64,000 bases of DNA from Hyphomicrobiales bacterium (GCA_930633525.1 CAKNFP010000002.1:1736001-1800000); one strand, 5' to 3'; shown: positions 1 through 8,514, counted from the first letter of the stretch. The notes: a model not told the origin generated them from the letters alone. Numbers and translations are program-made.

Positions 1-121
1 CGATCGCCTCGGCGGCGAGGATGACCGCGGAGGGGAGGCTCTGCCCGAAGATCACTTCGACGCCATGGCGCTTCAGGGCATGGGCAATCGCTTGCGCGAC
101 GGTGGGGTTCGGGTTGGTCAT
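1..121 (-). CDS. Thiamine-diphosphate-dependent enzyme, acetolactate synthase-like (N-terminal fragment)
   Basis: Only the first 40 codons lie in the window; the gene runs off the left edge. They read MTNPNPTVAQAIAHALKRHG followed by VEVIFGQSLP, the usual opening of the PYR domain of acetolactate synthase/benzoylformate decarboxylase-type enzymes (T/VA.AI...L..HGVE.IFG). Its ATG overlaps the stop of the upstream aminotransferase in an ATGA, so the two are probably translationally coupled and may act in one pathway. The substrate cannot be told: family members decarboxylate or ligate 2-oxo acids. Little more can be read from 40 residues. Confidence 0.75.
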   Translation of the reverse strand, partial: MTNPNPTVAQAIAHALKRHGVEVIFGQSLPSAVILAAEAI

Positions 122-1473
122 GCTGCGAGGCTTTCGATGAGGTCGCTACGCGAGGCGAGAAAGTCGTCGAAGACCGAGGCGACGCGATCGGTATCCTCGG
201 TGGTCATCGGGGTGGACAGGCAGGCAGCGGCACCGTCCGGGAGGATGATTTCGCATTCGGCGAAGGCGCGACTGAGTTCTTTCATGACATGCGCTTGTGC
301 GGTCGTCGGCGTCGCCTCGCGGAAATCACGGGGAAGGACAGCCTTCGGGTGGATCCGGAAGAGGGACGCTGCACCCGAGATCGAAAACGGAGCACGGTTT
401 CGCGCGATCGCGGCCGTGAGCTGCCCACGCAGCCGGTCTCCCAGCTGTTCGAGATGCGCAAAGGCGTCTCTGTCCAGCGCGGTCATTGAAGCGAGGCCGG
501 CCACCATCGACAGCGGATTGGCCGAGAAGGTCCCGCCTTGTGGCAGAAGGGGCCGCCCGCCGGATGCGTCGAAGACGCCCATCACCTCGCGATTGCCGGC
601 GATTGCACCGACGGGGAGGCCTCCGCCGATGATCTTTCCGAATGTGAAGAGGTCCGGAACAAGTCCGTATCGCGCGGAAGCGCCTTCATAGTCTTGTCGG
701 AAGCTCAGCACCTCGTCGGCGATGATGAGAACACCATGTTTCTTGGCCACGCGCTGGATCGCTGACACGAAATCGGGGGTTGGGGCGATCAGGCCCGCCC
801 GGCTCGGCATCGGATCAAGGACGATCGCCGCCAAATTCTCGGCATGGGATGCGATCTGCTTTTCCAAAAGAGCGACGTCATTGAAACGGAGCGGCACCAC
901 TTCGCTCAGGACGGACGCCGGCATGCCGCGGTAGTAGGATACGGCTGCCGGCGCGTCCTCCGGCCCCCAGTTGCCTGGTGTGCTCGCCTGGCTGACTTCG
1001 ACCCAGTCGTAGGCACCGTGATAGGCGCCCTCGATCTTGGCGATCGCGGAGCGCGCGGTGAAAGCGCGGGCGGCCTTGATGGCAAACATCACCGCTTCTG
1101 AGCCCGTATTGACGAAGCGGATCGTCTCGGCGCCGGGAACGCGGTCGCAGATCAGTTCAGCGAGGTCGATCTCAGCCAGCGTTGGATTGGCAAAGCAGGT
1201 GCCGGACTGGAGCTGGCGTGTGACGGCCTCGATCACGGGCTGGAAGCGGTGGCCGTGGATGAGTGTGGTGAAGTTCCCGTTCAGATCCAGGAAGCGCCGC
1301 CCATCGACATCGACGAGATAGGCGCCTTCCCCCTTGTCCATATAGCGCGGGATCGGATCACGTTCGATCGTTACCCGTGTCGTGCCGTCGATGAACACGT
1401 TTTGCGCGCGTTTGAACGCTTCCCGCGAAGCGCTCCCTACGGAGTTGTGACCTTCGGTCGTTATTGCCGTCAT
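118..1473 (-). CDS. Class III PLP aminotransferase, glutamate-1-semialdehyde aminomutase-like
   Basis: A 451-residue fold-type I PLP enzyme. The core motifs are the PLP-pyridine Asp in IADEVLSFR (D253), the Schiff-base Lys in TFGKIIGGGLPVGA (K280) and the GSEAVMFAIKAAR phosphate-loop region near residue 125. The arrangement is that of glutamate-1-semialdehyde aminomutase-like catabolic aminotransferases. It is unlikely to be the haem-pathway HemL, because it sits in a catabolic cluster and is coupled by ATGA to a TPP enzyme. I chose the ATG at 1473: an upstream in-frame start at 1563 would add an unconserved Cys/Tyr-rich leader and would place a regulator site (1538-1549) inside the coding region. 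The substrate is unknown. An amine or amino acid imported by the adjacent polyamine-type transporter is a reasonable guess, given the shared operator motif. Confidence 0.85.
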   Translation of the reverse strand: MTAITTEGHNSVGSASREAFKRAQNVFIDGTTRVTIERDPIPRYMDKGEGAYLVDVDGRRFLDLNGNFTTLIHGHRFQPVIEAVTRQLQSGTCFANPTLAEIDLAELICDRVPGAETIRFVNTGSEAVMFAIKAARAFTARSAIAKIEGAYHGAYDWVEVSQASTPGNWGPEDAPAAVSYYRGMPASVLSEVVPLRFNDVALLEKQIASHAENLAAIVLDPMPSRAGLIAPTPDFVSAIQRVAKKHGVLIIADEVLSFRQDYEGASARYGLVPDLFTFGKIIGGGLPVGAIAGNREVMGVFDASGGRPLLPQGGTFSANPLSMVAGLASMTALDRDAFAHLEQLGDRLRGQLTAAIARNRAPFSISGAASLFRIHPKAVLPRDFREATPTTAQAHVMKELSRAFAECEIILPDGAAACLSTPMTTEDTDRVASVFDDFLASRSDLIESLAA

Positions 1474-1537
1474 TGTTCTCGATCCAAGAGCCGCTGGAGG
1501 GCGAGCGGTTGAGAAGGAACTAATGACAAATTGATAT

Positions 1538-1549
1538 TTGATGCAACAA
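1538..1549. promoter_or_regulatory. Probable GntR operator upstream of the aminotransferase
   Basis: TTGATGCAACAA matches the perfect palindrome TTGATGCATCAA found at 2290-2301 in 11 of 12 positions. It lies 65 bp upstream of the chosen aminotransferase start, between that gene and the GntR gene. A third, weaker copy precedes the transporter operon. The repeated occurrence before each transcription unit around one GntR gene is the main evidence; binding itself is inferred. Confidence 0.6.
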
Positions 1550-1585
1550 AAATATTCACTCACATGGCGACGGCCCTGATCGGCA

Positions 1586-2272
1586 TCAGCCGCGAGCAGC
1601 GATCATGGCCTTGAGGCGGACATAGCCATCGCGGATATCCTGCTCCACGGCTGACCTTACCTTGGCGCCGTCTTTCGCGCGTAGCCCGTCGATCGCGGCC
1701 ATATGATTGGAGACGCCCCGCCGGTTCTGGGCGAAGTCCGGATAGAGTTCGTTGAGTGAGGGACCCACGCGCAGCCAGAGCGATTCGATCATCGCGACCA
1801 GCCGCGGCCATCCGGCCAGCCGATAAATCAGGAAATGAAATTCACGGTTGATTTTAAGAACCTCACGGTAGTCGGCGGCGTCCAGCCCGGCATTGATAGC
1901 GGCCTGCATTCTCTCCAGCGCGGTGACGTCGGCTGGAGCGGCCGCCAGTACCGAACGTTCGGCGGCCAGGCCTTCGAGGGCAAGGCGCGTGGCCGTGACC
2001 TCATCGAGAGCGTCGAGCGTGAGGGAGGGAATGACGACCGTCTTGGGACCTTCGTTGACGAGGGCGCCTTCGGAAAGAAGCCGGTTGATGGCATCGCGAG
2101 CCGGTGTCGTGCTCACCCCGAGGGCTGCTGCGACCGATCTCACCGTCAGCTTCTCGTTGGGCGGGAAAGAGCCGGCGACGATGATTTCCTTCAGGCGTCC
2201 ATAGGTGAGTTCCCCCAGGTTGGACTGGCGAGCGATGGGTGTGACGACTCCGGCGAGCAAATGCTCCGACAT
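1586..2272 (-). CDS. GntR-family transcriptional regulator with FCD domain
   Basis: A 228-residue regulator. An N-terminal winged helix (about residues 20-85, with LTYGRLKEIIVAGSFPPNEK and a VSTTPARDAINRL recognition helix) is followed by an all-helical FCD ligand-binding domain (about 90-225, with NREFHFLIYRLAG and a later HMAAIDGL histidine). FCD regulators of the VanR/FadR type usually bind an organic acid through a metal held by Asp/Asn and His residues. I favour the ATG at 2272 (MSEHLL), preceded by TGAGGA, over the in-frame ATG at 2284, because the palindrome 2290-2301 would then lie in the untranslated leader. It probably represses itself, the aminotransferase and the divergent ABC transporter. 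The effector is unknown. Confidence 0.9.
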   Translation of the reverse strand: MSEHLLAGVVTPIARQSNLGELTYGRLKEIIVAGSFPPNEKLTVRSVAAALGVSTTPARDAINRLLSEGALVNEGPKTVVIPSLTLDALDEVTATRLALEGLAAERSVLAAAPADVTALERMQAAINAGLDAADYREVLKINREFHFLIYRLAGWPRLVAMIESLWLRVGPSLNELYPDFAQNRRGVSNHMAAIDGLRAKDGAKVRSAVEQDIRDGYVRLKAMIAARG

Positions 2273-2289
2273 GACAATCCTCATGTTGC

Positions 2290-2301
2290 TTGATGCATCA
2301 A
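2290..2301. promoter_or_regulatory. GntR operator palindrome
   Basis: TTGATGCATCAA is a perfect 12-bp palindrome placed just upstream of the GntR gene start, in the divergent region shared with the polyamine-type transporter. Length and A/T-rich arms are typical of FCD-type GntR operators. Related copies sit at 1538-1549 (11/12) and 2382-2393 (10/12), which supports autoregulation plus control of both flanking units. Confidence 0.7.
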
Positions 2302-2360
2302 ATACCGGCAGTCTCCCCGCACCGCCAGCCCAGCCATGGCCGAAAGCTGCAATTCGGTGG

Positions 2361-2393
2361 TTGACAAGTAAAAAGCTATAAATGATACATCAA
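2361..2393 (+). promoter_or_regulatory. Predicted promoter of the polyamine-type transporter with overlapping operator
   Basis: A consensus -35 TTGACA (2361-2366) is followed after 17 bp by a weak -10 GATACA (2384-2389). The -10 lies inside ATGATACATCAA (2382-2393), a 10/12 match to the GntR palindrome 90 bp away. Occupancy would block RNA polymerase, so repression is expected. The -10 is imperfect, so the exact transcription start is uncertain. Confidence 0.5.
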
Positions 2394-2465
2394 ATATCAA
2401 AATACATACTGCCTGGCCACGGAAGAGTCGGGGGCTAGCCACTTGCAGAGGTTCGAAGCGGGAAC

Positions 2466-3608
2466 ATGAGCGGGATGTCGAACAGCGATGCCTTGCAGGC
2501 ACGCCGAAGCCTGACACCTCCGAAGGGCGAAGCCATCGCCATCAAAGGCATATCGAAGCGGTTTGGACAGATTGTCGGCGTGGACGGTGTCGATCTCCAT
2601 GTCGAGGCCGGCGAGTTCCTCTCGCTGCTCGGTCCTTCGGGCTCGGGCAAGACCACGCTTTTGATGATGCTGGCAGGATTTGAAACGCCGAGTTCGGGAA
2701 CGATCACGTTGGGTAACAGGGACCTGACGCATGTGCCACCCAACAGGCGCGGCATAGGAATGGTGTTTCAGCGCTACGCCCTTTTCCCGCATATGAGTGT
2801 GGCGCAGAACGTTGCGTTTCCTCTCAAAATGCGTGGGTTGGGAAAGGCCGATATAGCCCCTCTCGTCGATCACGCCCTGGCCCGCGTGCGGCTTCAGGAC
2901 TATGGCGATCGTTCGCCGGCGCAGCTCTCCGGCGGCCAGCAGCAGCGCGTCGCCGTGGCGCGGGCGCTGGTCTTTCAACCCCCGGTTCTGTTGATGGATG
3001 AGCCGCTTGGGGCCCTCGACAAGAAGCTGCGCGAGGAGCTGCAGATTGAGATCAAGAAGCTGCATGCGAGCCTCGGCATCACGATCATCTATGTGACGCA
3101 TGATCAGGAAGAAGCGCTGACGATGTCCGACCGCATCGCGGTCATGGACAAGGGGCGTATCCAGCAGCTGGGTAGCCCGGTGTCGCTGTATCATGAGCCC
3201 AACAGCAGCTTCGTCGCGGATTTCATCGGCAAGATGAATTTCCTGAATGGCATTGTCAGCAGCCTGGACGATCGTTCGATCGAGGTTACGGTCTCCGGGC
3301 AGATAATCAGCGTTGCGCGGTCCCAGCTCGGCGGCCGCGATGAGGTTGCGGTCGGCCGCCCTGTCCGCATCGCGGCCCGTCCCGAGAGCCTGAGCCCTGC
3401 GCAAACCGGTGAGGGGGCGATCGCGGGAGAGATTGAAACCACGATCTTTCTTGGATCGCACAGGACCTTGATCGTCAGGTCCGATGACGGGGCGCAGCTT
3501 CAGGTGCAGGTTCCCTCGTCCCATCGTGACAGCGGGGCCGAGATGCGTGGCAGGGCTTTCGTCCGGCTCGATCCTGGTGCCGTTCGCATCTTTGCAGGCG
3601 AGGGCTGA
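2466..3608 (+). CDS. ABC transporter ATP-binding subunit, PotA/spermidine-putrescine type
   Basis: A 380-residue cytoplasmic ATPase with Walker A GPSGSGKTT (residues 56-63), Q-loop region MVFQRYALFPHMSV, signature [15 protein letters not shown], Walker B VLLMDEPLGALD and a switch His in YVTHDQEEA. A C-terminal TOBE-like domain (about 280-380) is present, as in PotA/FbpC/CysA-type subunits. It leads an operon with two inner-membrane permeases (3-bp gap, then a 1-bp overlap). The polyamine-type assignment rests on the permease pair. The true substrate could be any small cation, amino-acid derivative or polyamine. No binding-protein gene lies next to it. Confidence 0.9.
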   Translation: MSGMSNSDALQARRSLTPPKGEAIAIKGISKRFGQIVGVDGVDLHVEAGEFLSLLGPSGSGKTTLLMMLAGFETPSSGTITLGNRDLTHVPPNRRGIGMVFQRYALFPHMSVAQNVAFPLKMRGLGKADIAPLVDHALARVRLQDYGDRSPAQLSGGQQQRVAVARALVFQPPVLLMDEPLGALDKKLREELQIEIKKLHASLGITIIYVTHDQEEALTMSDRIAVMDKGRIQQLGSPVSLYHEPNSSFVADFIGKMNFLNGIVSSLDDRSIEVTVSGQIISVARSQLGGRDEVAVGRPVRIAARPESLSPAQTGEGAIAGEIETTIFLGSHRTLIVRSDDGAQLQVQVPSSHRDSGAEMRGRAFVRLDPGAVRIFAGEG

Positions 3609-3611
3609 GCG

Positions 3612-4478
3612 ATGGCTGATGTGACGGCTGTCCCTTCGGAACGCGCGGCCGCTGGCCAGCTTTCGCGTCCTGCTTCATTGGCGCTTGCGCTGCCGCTCGT
3701 CTTGTTGCTCGTCTTCGCTTTTCTTTTGCCCGTCGCGAAACTCCTCATGGGCAGTGTCTTCTCGCCAGCCCCGACGGCGGAACACTATCTGCGGATTGCG
3801 CAGGAACCCATCTTCCTGCGCATTCTCCTGCGCACGGTGCAGACGGCCGCTATCGTCACGCTTCTGGCCTTCCTCCTCGGCTATCCCGTCGCGCTGGTCA
3901 TGACCAGGCTTAGCGGGCGCGCCGCGATGCTCGTCGCTGCCTGTGTTCTCATCCCGCTTTGGACCAGTGTGCTTGTCCGATCCTATGCTTGGATCGTGCT
4001 TCTGCAGAGAACGGGTGTCGTGAACAGCACGCTGATGAGCTGGGGCCTGATCGATCAACCCCTGAAGCTGATCTACACGGAAGGGGCCGTTATCGTCGCG
4101 ATGACGCATGTACTGATGCCTTACATGATCCTTCCGATCTTTTCCGCGCTCCGATCGATCCCTCCGGAACTCGATCGAGCCGCGCGCAATCTCGGCGCCG
4201 GCCCCTGGACGAGTTTCACCGCCGTCACGCTGCCGCTCAGCCTTCCAGGCGTTTATGCCGGGGCAATCATGGTGTTCATCCTGTCGCTCGGCTTCTACGT
4301 TACACCGGCTCTGGTCGGCGGACCCCAGAACCTGACCATCGCGACCTTGATCGGTCAGCAAACGACCGAACTGCTCAACTGGCCTTTTGCCGGAGCGCTG
4401 GCCGGGGTCCTGCTTGTGGTGACGCTTGGTCTGGTGGGCCTGTTCAGGCGGTTCCTTCGCTTTGGAAAGGCTGCGTGA
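3612..4478 (+). CDS. ABC transporter permease, PotB type
   Basis: A 288-residue polytopic inner-membrane protein. An N-terminal transmembrane helix lies near residues 20-45 (LALALPLVLLLVFAFLLPVA), with about five more spread over the protein. The EAA-type coupling loop is recognisable around IPPELDRAARNLGAGPWTSF. Length and loop match the first permease of polyamine/2-aminoethylphosphonate-type importers. Its stop overlaps the start of the second permease by one base (TGATG), so translation is coupled. Confidence 0.88.
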   Translation: MADVTAVPSERAAAGQLSRPASLALALPLVLLLVFAFLLPVAKLLMGSVFSPAPTAEHYLRIAQEPIFLRILLRTVQTAAIVTLLAFLLGYPVALVMTRLSGRAAMLVAACVLIPLWTSVLVRSYAWIVLLQRTGVVNSTLMSWGLIDQPLKLIYTEGAVIVAMTHVLMPYMILPIFSALRSIPPELDRAARNLGAGPWTSFTAVTLPLSLPGVYAGAIMVFILSLGFYVTPALVGGPQNLTIATLIGQQTTELLNWPFAGALAGVLLVVTLGLVGLFRRFLRFGKAA

Positions 4479-5338
4479 TGTCGACGCTGTCGGAAACAAA
4501 TGCCCTGGATGCGCTACGCTTGCCACCCGCATCGAAAGCGGCCTTGAATCCAGCCCTCGGCCGCTGGCTTCTCAATGGCTTCGTCGGTCTCGTCCTTGTC
4601 TTCCTCCTGTTGCCGACACTGCTCGTCGTGCCGATGTCGCTGGGGGAAGCCGCCTATATCCAGTTTCCGCCCAAAGGCCTGACCCTGAAATGGTACGAGG
4701 CCTATTTCGCTGACGCCGATTGGATGAGCGCGACATGGTTCAGCCTCAGGATCGCGCTCGCGACGACCGTGTCAGCGACGATCATCGGGACCTTGGCCTC
4801 CTTCGCCATCGTGCGTGGCAGCCTCCCGGGCGCTCGCGCGCTCCAGGCTTTGACGCTCGCGCCGCTGATCGTCCCGCATATCGTGCTGGCGGTCGCGCTC
4901 TATCTCGTCTTCGCGCCGGTGGGGCTCACGGGTAATTTCACGGGCTTCGCGATCGCCCATACCATGATGTCGGTTCCCTACGTCATGCTGACGGTGTCCG
5001 CCGCGTTGCAGCGGATCGATCCGGCCCTCGAACTCGCCGCCCTCAATTGCGGCGCCACTCGCGCGCAGACCTTCTGGCATGTGGTGCTGCCCAATATCGC
5101 CCCGGGCGTCGCGGCTGGCGCCGTCTTCGCCTTCTTGGCGTCCTTCGACGAGGCGACGGTGGCCTTCTTCATCTCGGGTGTCGACGGCAAGACCATCACG
5201 CGCAAGCTGTTCGAGGACATCGACTATAATTTGACGCCGGTGATCGCGGCGGCATCAACGGTCATGGTCGTTCTTTCCCTCGTCCTGATGGGAGGGGTGG
5301 AGTGGCTCCGCAGCCGGAACGCGGCGTCAACGCGGTAG
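4478..5338 (+). CDS. ABC transporter permease, PotC type
   Basis: A 286-residue inner-membrane permease that starts at the ATG overlapping the previous stop; the longer open frame upstream is only read-through of the PotB gene in another frame. Hydrophobic helices begin at about residue 30 (GFVGLVLVFLLLPTLLVVPM). The cytoplasmic coupling loop is IDPALELAALNCGATRAQTFWHVVLPNI, close to the classic EAA motif. It forms the heterodimeric channel with the PotB-type subunit. The cassette ends here and is followed 89 bp later by an M81-family gene. Confidence 0.88.
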   Translation: MSTLSETNALDALRLPPASKAALNPALGRWLLNGFVGLVLVFLLLPTLLVVPMSLGEAAYIQFPPKGLTLKWYEAYFADADWMSATWFSLRIALATTVSATIIGTLASFAIVRGSLPGARALQALTLAPLIVPHIVLAVALYLVFAPVGLTGNFTGFAIAHTMMSVPYVMLTVSAALQRIDPALELAALNCGATRAQTFWHVVLPNIAPGVAAGAVFAFLASFDEATVAFFISGVDGKTITRKLFEDIDYNLTPVIAAASTVMVVLSLVLMGGVEWLRSRNAASTR

Positions 5339-5427
5339 GACATCACGATGCGACGCCTGGCCCAGGGAGCACTCCCCTTGGCGCCAAGCGGACAATTCCT
5401 TTCTATCCAAACCAATGGATTTGCGAG

Positions 5428-6978
5428 ATGAACAGGGCCGCTTTCCCTCTGCCGCGCGTCATGGTGGCGCGGATCTTCCATGAATCGCACGGTTTCAGCC
5501 CGATCCCAACGCCGGAGGATTGCTTCCTCGTGTCCCGGGGGGACGCGGCTCTCAGCGAGGCGAGGGGATCCGGAACAACGCTAGGCGGCATTCTCTCCGT
5601 CCTCGATACGGCAGGCGTGGACCTGATCCCGGTGCTCTCGGCGTCGGCGCCGCCAAGCGGCCTCGTCGACCACGAATTCTACCTGGGCCTCAAGCGGGAG
5701 ATTCTGGCTGCCGTCGAGGCGCATGCCCCCGACGCGATCGCGCTTGAGCTGCACGGCGCGATGGGCACCACCGTCCTGCCCGACGCGGAAGGCGATCTGC
5801 TGCGCGACTTGCGCGCGGCCATCGGTCCAGATGGCGTGATCGGCGTGGGACTCGATCTTCACGCGCATCTGACGGAGGCCATGCTGGCGGCTTCGGACAT
5901 CTGCATTGCCTGCAAGGAAAATCCTCATTCCGACGTTGTCGCCTGCGGGGAGAAGGTCGCGCGCGGCATCCTCTCCGTGCTCGATGGATCGCTCCAGCCT
6001 GTCAGCACCCTGGTAAAGGTCCCCATGCTGCTGCCGGGTGGTAACGAGACAGCGACAGGCCCGCTGCGCGATCTCCACGACATCGCTCGTGATCTGGCAG
6101 CGCGGGAAGCGGGGATGTGGGATATATCCCTCTACAATGTCTTTCGTTTCCTCGACGACGCCGGAATGGGGCAGGCGGTGGTCGTCACCAGCGCCGAGGG
6201 CACGGAGATGAGCGCCCGGGCCGCGGCCTCCGAGCTGGGCGAAGCCTTCTGGCGCAAGCGGGACGCGTTCGTCGACGACCTCATGTCGATCGATGAAGCC
6301 CTCGATCATGTCGCAGAACATACCGGCACCACGCCTTACGTCCTCGCCGACATGGGAGACCGGGTGCTTGCGGGAGCACCGGGAGATTCGACGGCGATCC
6401 TGACGGCCCTGTTGTCTCGCTCGGACGGCCTGCGCGCCGCCGTGCCGATCACCGATGCGGCCAGTGTTGCCAGGGCGCAGCAGCTCGGTGCCGGGCAGAT
6501 CGCACGATTTCAGCTTGGCGGCGGGATGACACCGGGTTTCCTGCCTATCGATGTTGAAGCTCGCGTTGTGCGCATCGGCGACGGGATGTTCAACATGCGT
6601 GGTCCTTACAGGGGGGGCGAGCCGACCGCGCTTGGCTCGGTCGCGGTTCTGGAGATCGATGGGCGCGTCTCGGTTCTCGTCACGAGCAAGCCGGGCTTCA
6701 CCCATGATCCAGCCGCCTTTGAAAGCAATGGCATCAGGATTGCGGATCAGGACTGCATCGTCGTCAAATCCGGCTATCATTTCACATTGAATTTCGCCGG
6801 CCTCGCAAAGCCCTTGATGCTGCGAACGCCGGGGATCGGCTATTTCACCCAAGGTATGTTCAACTGGACAAAAGGGCGCTTCTGGCCTGAACACGACGTG
6901 GGCCCAATGCCTGTCGGATCTCCCGTCGCCTTCCCCCACGCGCGTGGCGAAGCCTCCCCACCGACAGGGCAAGCTTGA
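5428..6978 (+). CDS. M81 family metallopeptidase-like protein (MlrC-like)
   Basis: A 516-residue protein of the MlrC type. The N-terminal M81 domain shows ARIFHESHGFSP near residue 12, ALELHGAMGT, GLDLHAHLTEAM and ENPHSD, which hold the putative zinc ligands. The C-terminal MlrC domain (about 310-490) contains DMGDRVLAGAPGDST, TDAASV and FTHDP. MlrC itself opens linear microcystin peptides, but most homologues lie beside ABC transporters in proteobacteria and have no known substrate; amidohydrolysis of an imported compound is a plausible role. I chose the ATG at 5428 because residues encoded upstream overlap the permease gene and are not MlrC-like. It is probably co-transcribed with the transporter. 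Confidence 0.85.
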   Translation: MNRAAFPLPRVMVARIFHESHGFSPIPTPEDCFLVSRGDAALSEARGSGTTLGGILSVLDTAGVDLIPVLSASAPPSGLVDHEFYLGLKREILAAVEAHAPDAIALELHGAMGTTVLPDAEGDLLRDLRAAIGPDGVIGVGLDLHAHLTEAMLAASDICIACKENPHSDVVACGEKVARGILSVLDGSLQPVSTLVKVPMLLPGGNETATGPLRDLHDIARDLAAREAGMWDISLYNVFRFLDDAGMGQAVVVTSAEGTEMSARAAASELGEAFWRKRDAFVDDLMSIDEALDHVAEHTGTTPYVLADMGDRVLAGAPGDSTAILTALLSRSDGLRAAVPITDAASVARAQQLGAGQIARFQLGGGMTPGFLPIDVEARVVRIGDGMFNMRGPYRGGEPTALGSVAVLEIDGRVSVLVTSKPGFTHDPAAFESNGIRIADQDCIVVKSGYHFTLNFAGLAKPLMLRTPGIGYFTQGMFNWTKGRFWPEHDVGPMPVGSPVAFPHARGEASPPTGQA

Positions 6979-7016
6979 GACGTTGGGGGAAATCGTCCGC
7001 CTGGACATCGTAACTC

Positions 7017-7055
7017 TGCCGTAGGTGAGACGTCATTCGCGTTTCACCTACGGCA
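7017..7055. terminator. Perfect 12-bp inverted repeat between convergent genes
   Basis: The arms TGCCGTAGGTGA (7017-7028) and TCACCTACGGCA (7044-7055) are perfect complements around a 15-base loop. The element sits in the 146-bp gap between the M81 gene and the sugar-binding-protein gene, which converge. It lacks the T-run of an intrinsic terminator on either strand. It may be a bidirectional transcript-end or mRNA-stabilising hairpin, or a copy of a dispersed intergenic repeat. Confidence 0.55.
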
Positions 7056-7124
7056 CTTTGGCCGCCAGCCAATATCCAAGCGGACGCTTGCCGATCGTCT
7101 GATATCGGGAGCGGTGCCTGATAC

Positions 7125-8438
7125 CTATTGAGCGTCGGCGAACTTGTGCTCGGCCTCCTGAAGAGCTGTCTTGGGCTCCACCTTGTCGAGAACGACGCGG
7201 CTGACCGCTTCATTCAGGGCGGACTGCAAGGTGCGGGTGTTGCACTCGGTCGGTTCCATCCAGCTCGACGTGCTCCAGGTATCGACCATGGTCGTCATCC
7301 AGCCATTGGCCGGCTGCTTGAGAAAAGGACTGTCCAGCAGGGATTTACGGATCGGCACCTGCCCGCCGACGGTCATCCATTTCGCGATGGAATCCGTGCT
7401 GGCGAGATAATCGATGAACTTGCTCGCCTCCGCGAGGCGCGGCGATTTTTGCCAGGCGGCGATCCACCAGCCGGATACGGGCATGGGCGCCGGCTTCTTG
7501 CCGGACCACGACGGCCAAGCGATGATGCCGATGTTGTCGCCGCCGAAGGCTGCTGCCTTCGCGATGACACTGAATCTCAGATTTGAGGTGATCGCCATGG
7601 CGTAACGCCCGGCCGTGAACTGTTCCGTGATATCGTCGACGTTCTGAACGAGCGCCTCCTGCGGCGTAACCTTGTCCTTGGTGATGAGATCCGCCGTGAA
7701 GGTCAGCGACTTGATGCCCTCCGGGGTGGCATAGTTCGCCTTGCAAGCGTTGAAGGGGCCGCCCTCCTGGTCCAGCATGCCGATGAGCACGGGGGTGCTT
7801 TCAGTCTTGATGGCGGCGAGGGGCATGCCGAAGCCCCAGACATCAACGCGGCCGTCACCGTCCTTGTCGGTGGTCAGTTTCTTTGCGGCTGCCGCCAGCG
7901 CATCCCAGCTCGTGAGACTGGCTGGGTCGATGCCGGCTGCCTTGAGCAGGTCCTTGCGATAATAGATGACGCTTGCGCCATGAAAGAGCGGCATGGCCAT
8001 GAGCTTGCCGTTTTTCAGGGCGGCGTTCCATCCTGCTTTCACGAAGAAATCGTCGCGCTCGGCCTGCGACCATTTGTTGACCGTCAACGCATTGAGATCG
8101 GCGCCCGCGCCGGATTGCGAGAGGCCGCCGAGGTTCTTCGCATCGATCCAAACCAGATCGGGATTCCCGCCCGTACGGTGGCCGAGAAAGAACTTCGGCG
8201 GCATCTGCGCGAAGTCCTGCGGTTCGACCTTGATCTTGATTGATGGATTGGTTGCTTCAAAGCCCGCAATGATCTCCTTCAGCGCCACTTCGCGCGGCGA
8301 GGTCTTGTTGGGATCAAGGAACGTCCACATGGTGACGGTCGTCTGGGCCGCGAGCGGCTGCGCGACGATGAGACTGGCGAAAATGCCAGCGAATGCCACC
8401 GCACGGGACCTCAAGGCACGCGACTGTTGAGCTGACAT
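7125..8438 (-). CDS. ABC transporter substrate-binding protein, family 1 (MalE/UgpB-like)
   Basis: A 437-residue periplasmic carbohydrate-type binding protein. The Sec signal peptide spans about residues 1-32 (basic SRALRSR, a hydrophobic core, then PLAAQ). The mature part begins TTVTMWTF and has the family-1 layout with an internal EF-hand-like loop TDKDGDGRVDVWGFG, often seen in sugar-binding proteins. The ATG at 8438 follows a strong GGGAGGAAA ribosome site; the longer open frame upstream is not supported. It is the last gene of the cassette, after the ATPase gene, with a 76-bp gap. The likely ligand is a sugar, sugar alcohol or glycerophosphodiester. Confidence 0.9.
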   Translation of the reverse strand: MSAQQSRALRSRAVAFAGIFASLIVAQPLAAQTTVTMWTFLDPNKTSPREVALKEIIAGFEATNPSIKIKVEPQDFAQMPPKFFLGHRTGGNPDLVWIDAKNLGGLSQSGAGADLNALTVNKWSQAERDDFFVKAGWNAALKNGKLMAMPLFHGASVIYYRKDLLKAAGIDPASLTSWDALAAAAKKLTTDKDGDGRVDVWGFGMPLAAIKTESTPVLIGMLDQEGGPFNACKANYATPEGIKSLTFTADLITKDKVTPQEALVQNVDDITEQFTAGRYAMAITSNLRFSVIAKAAAFGGDNIGIIAWPSWSGKKPAPMPVSGWWIAAWQKSPRLAEASKFIDYLASTDSIAKWMTVGGQVPIRKSLLDSPFLKQPANGWMTTMVDTWSTSSWMEPTECNTRTLQSALNEAVSRVVLDKVEPKTALQEAEHKFADAQ

Positions 8439-8514
8439 TGGTTTCCTCCCTCTAGTCCAAGTTATTGACCGGAGAACGGCCCGCGCTTTCGCTGGCCGGC
8501 TCGATGGCCTCCAC

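Noticed and set aside
2397..3524. Minus-strand open frame of 375 codons opposite the PotA-type gene
   Set aside because: It mirrors a perfect ABC ATPase frame and would overlap the promoter/operator region; translation is repetitive Arg/Asp/His.
5581..7008. Minus-strand open frame of 475 codons opposite the M81 gene
   Set aside because: The plus-strand frame carries the MlrC motifs; the reverse frame has none.
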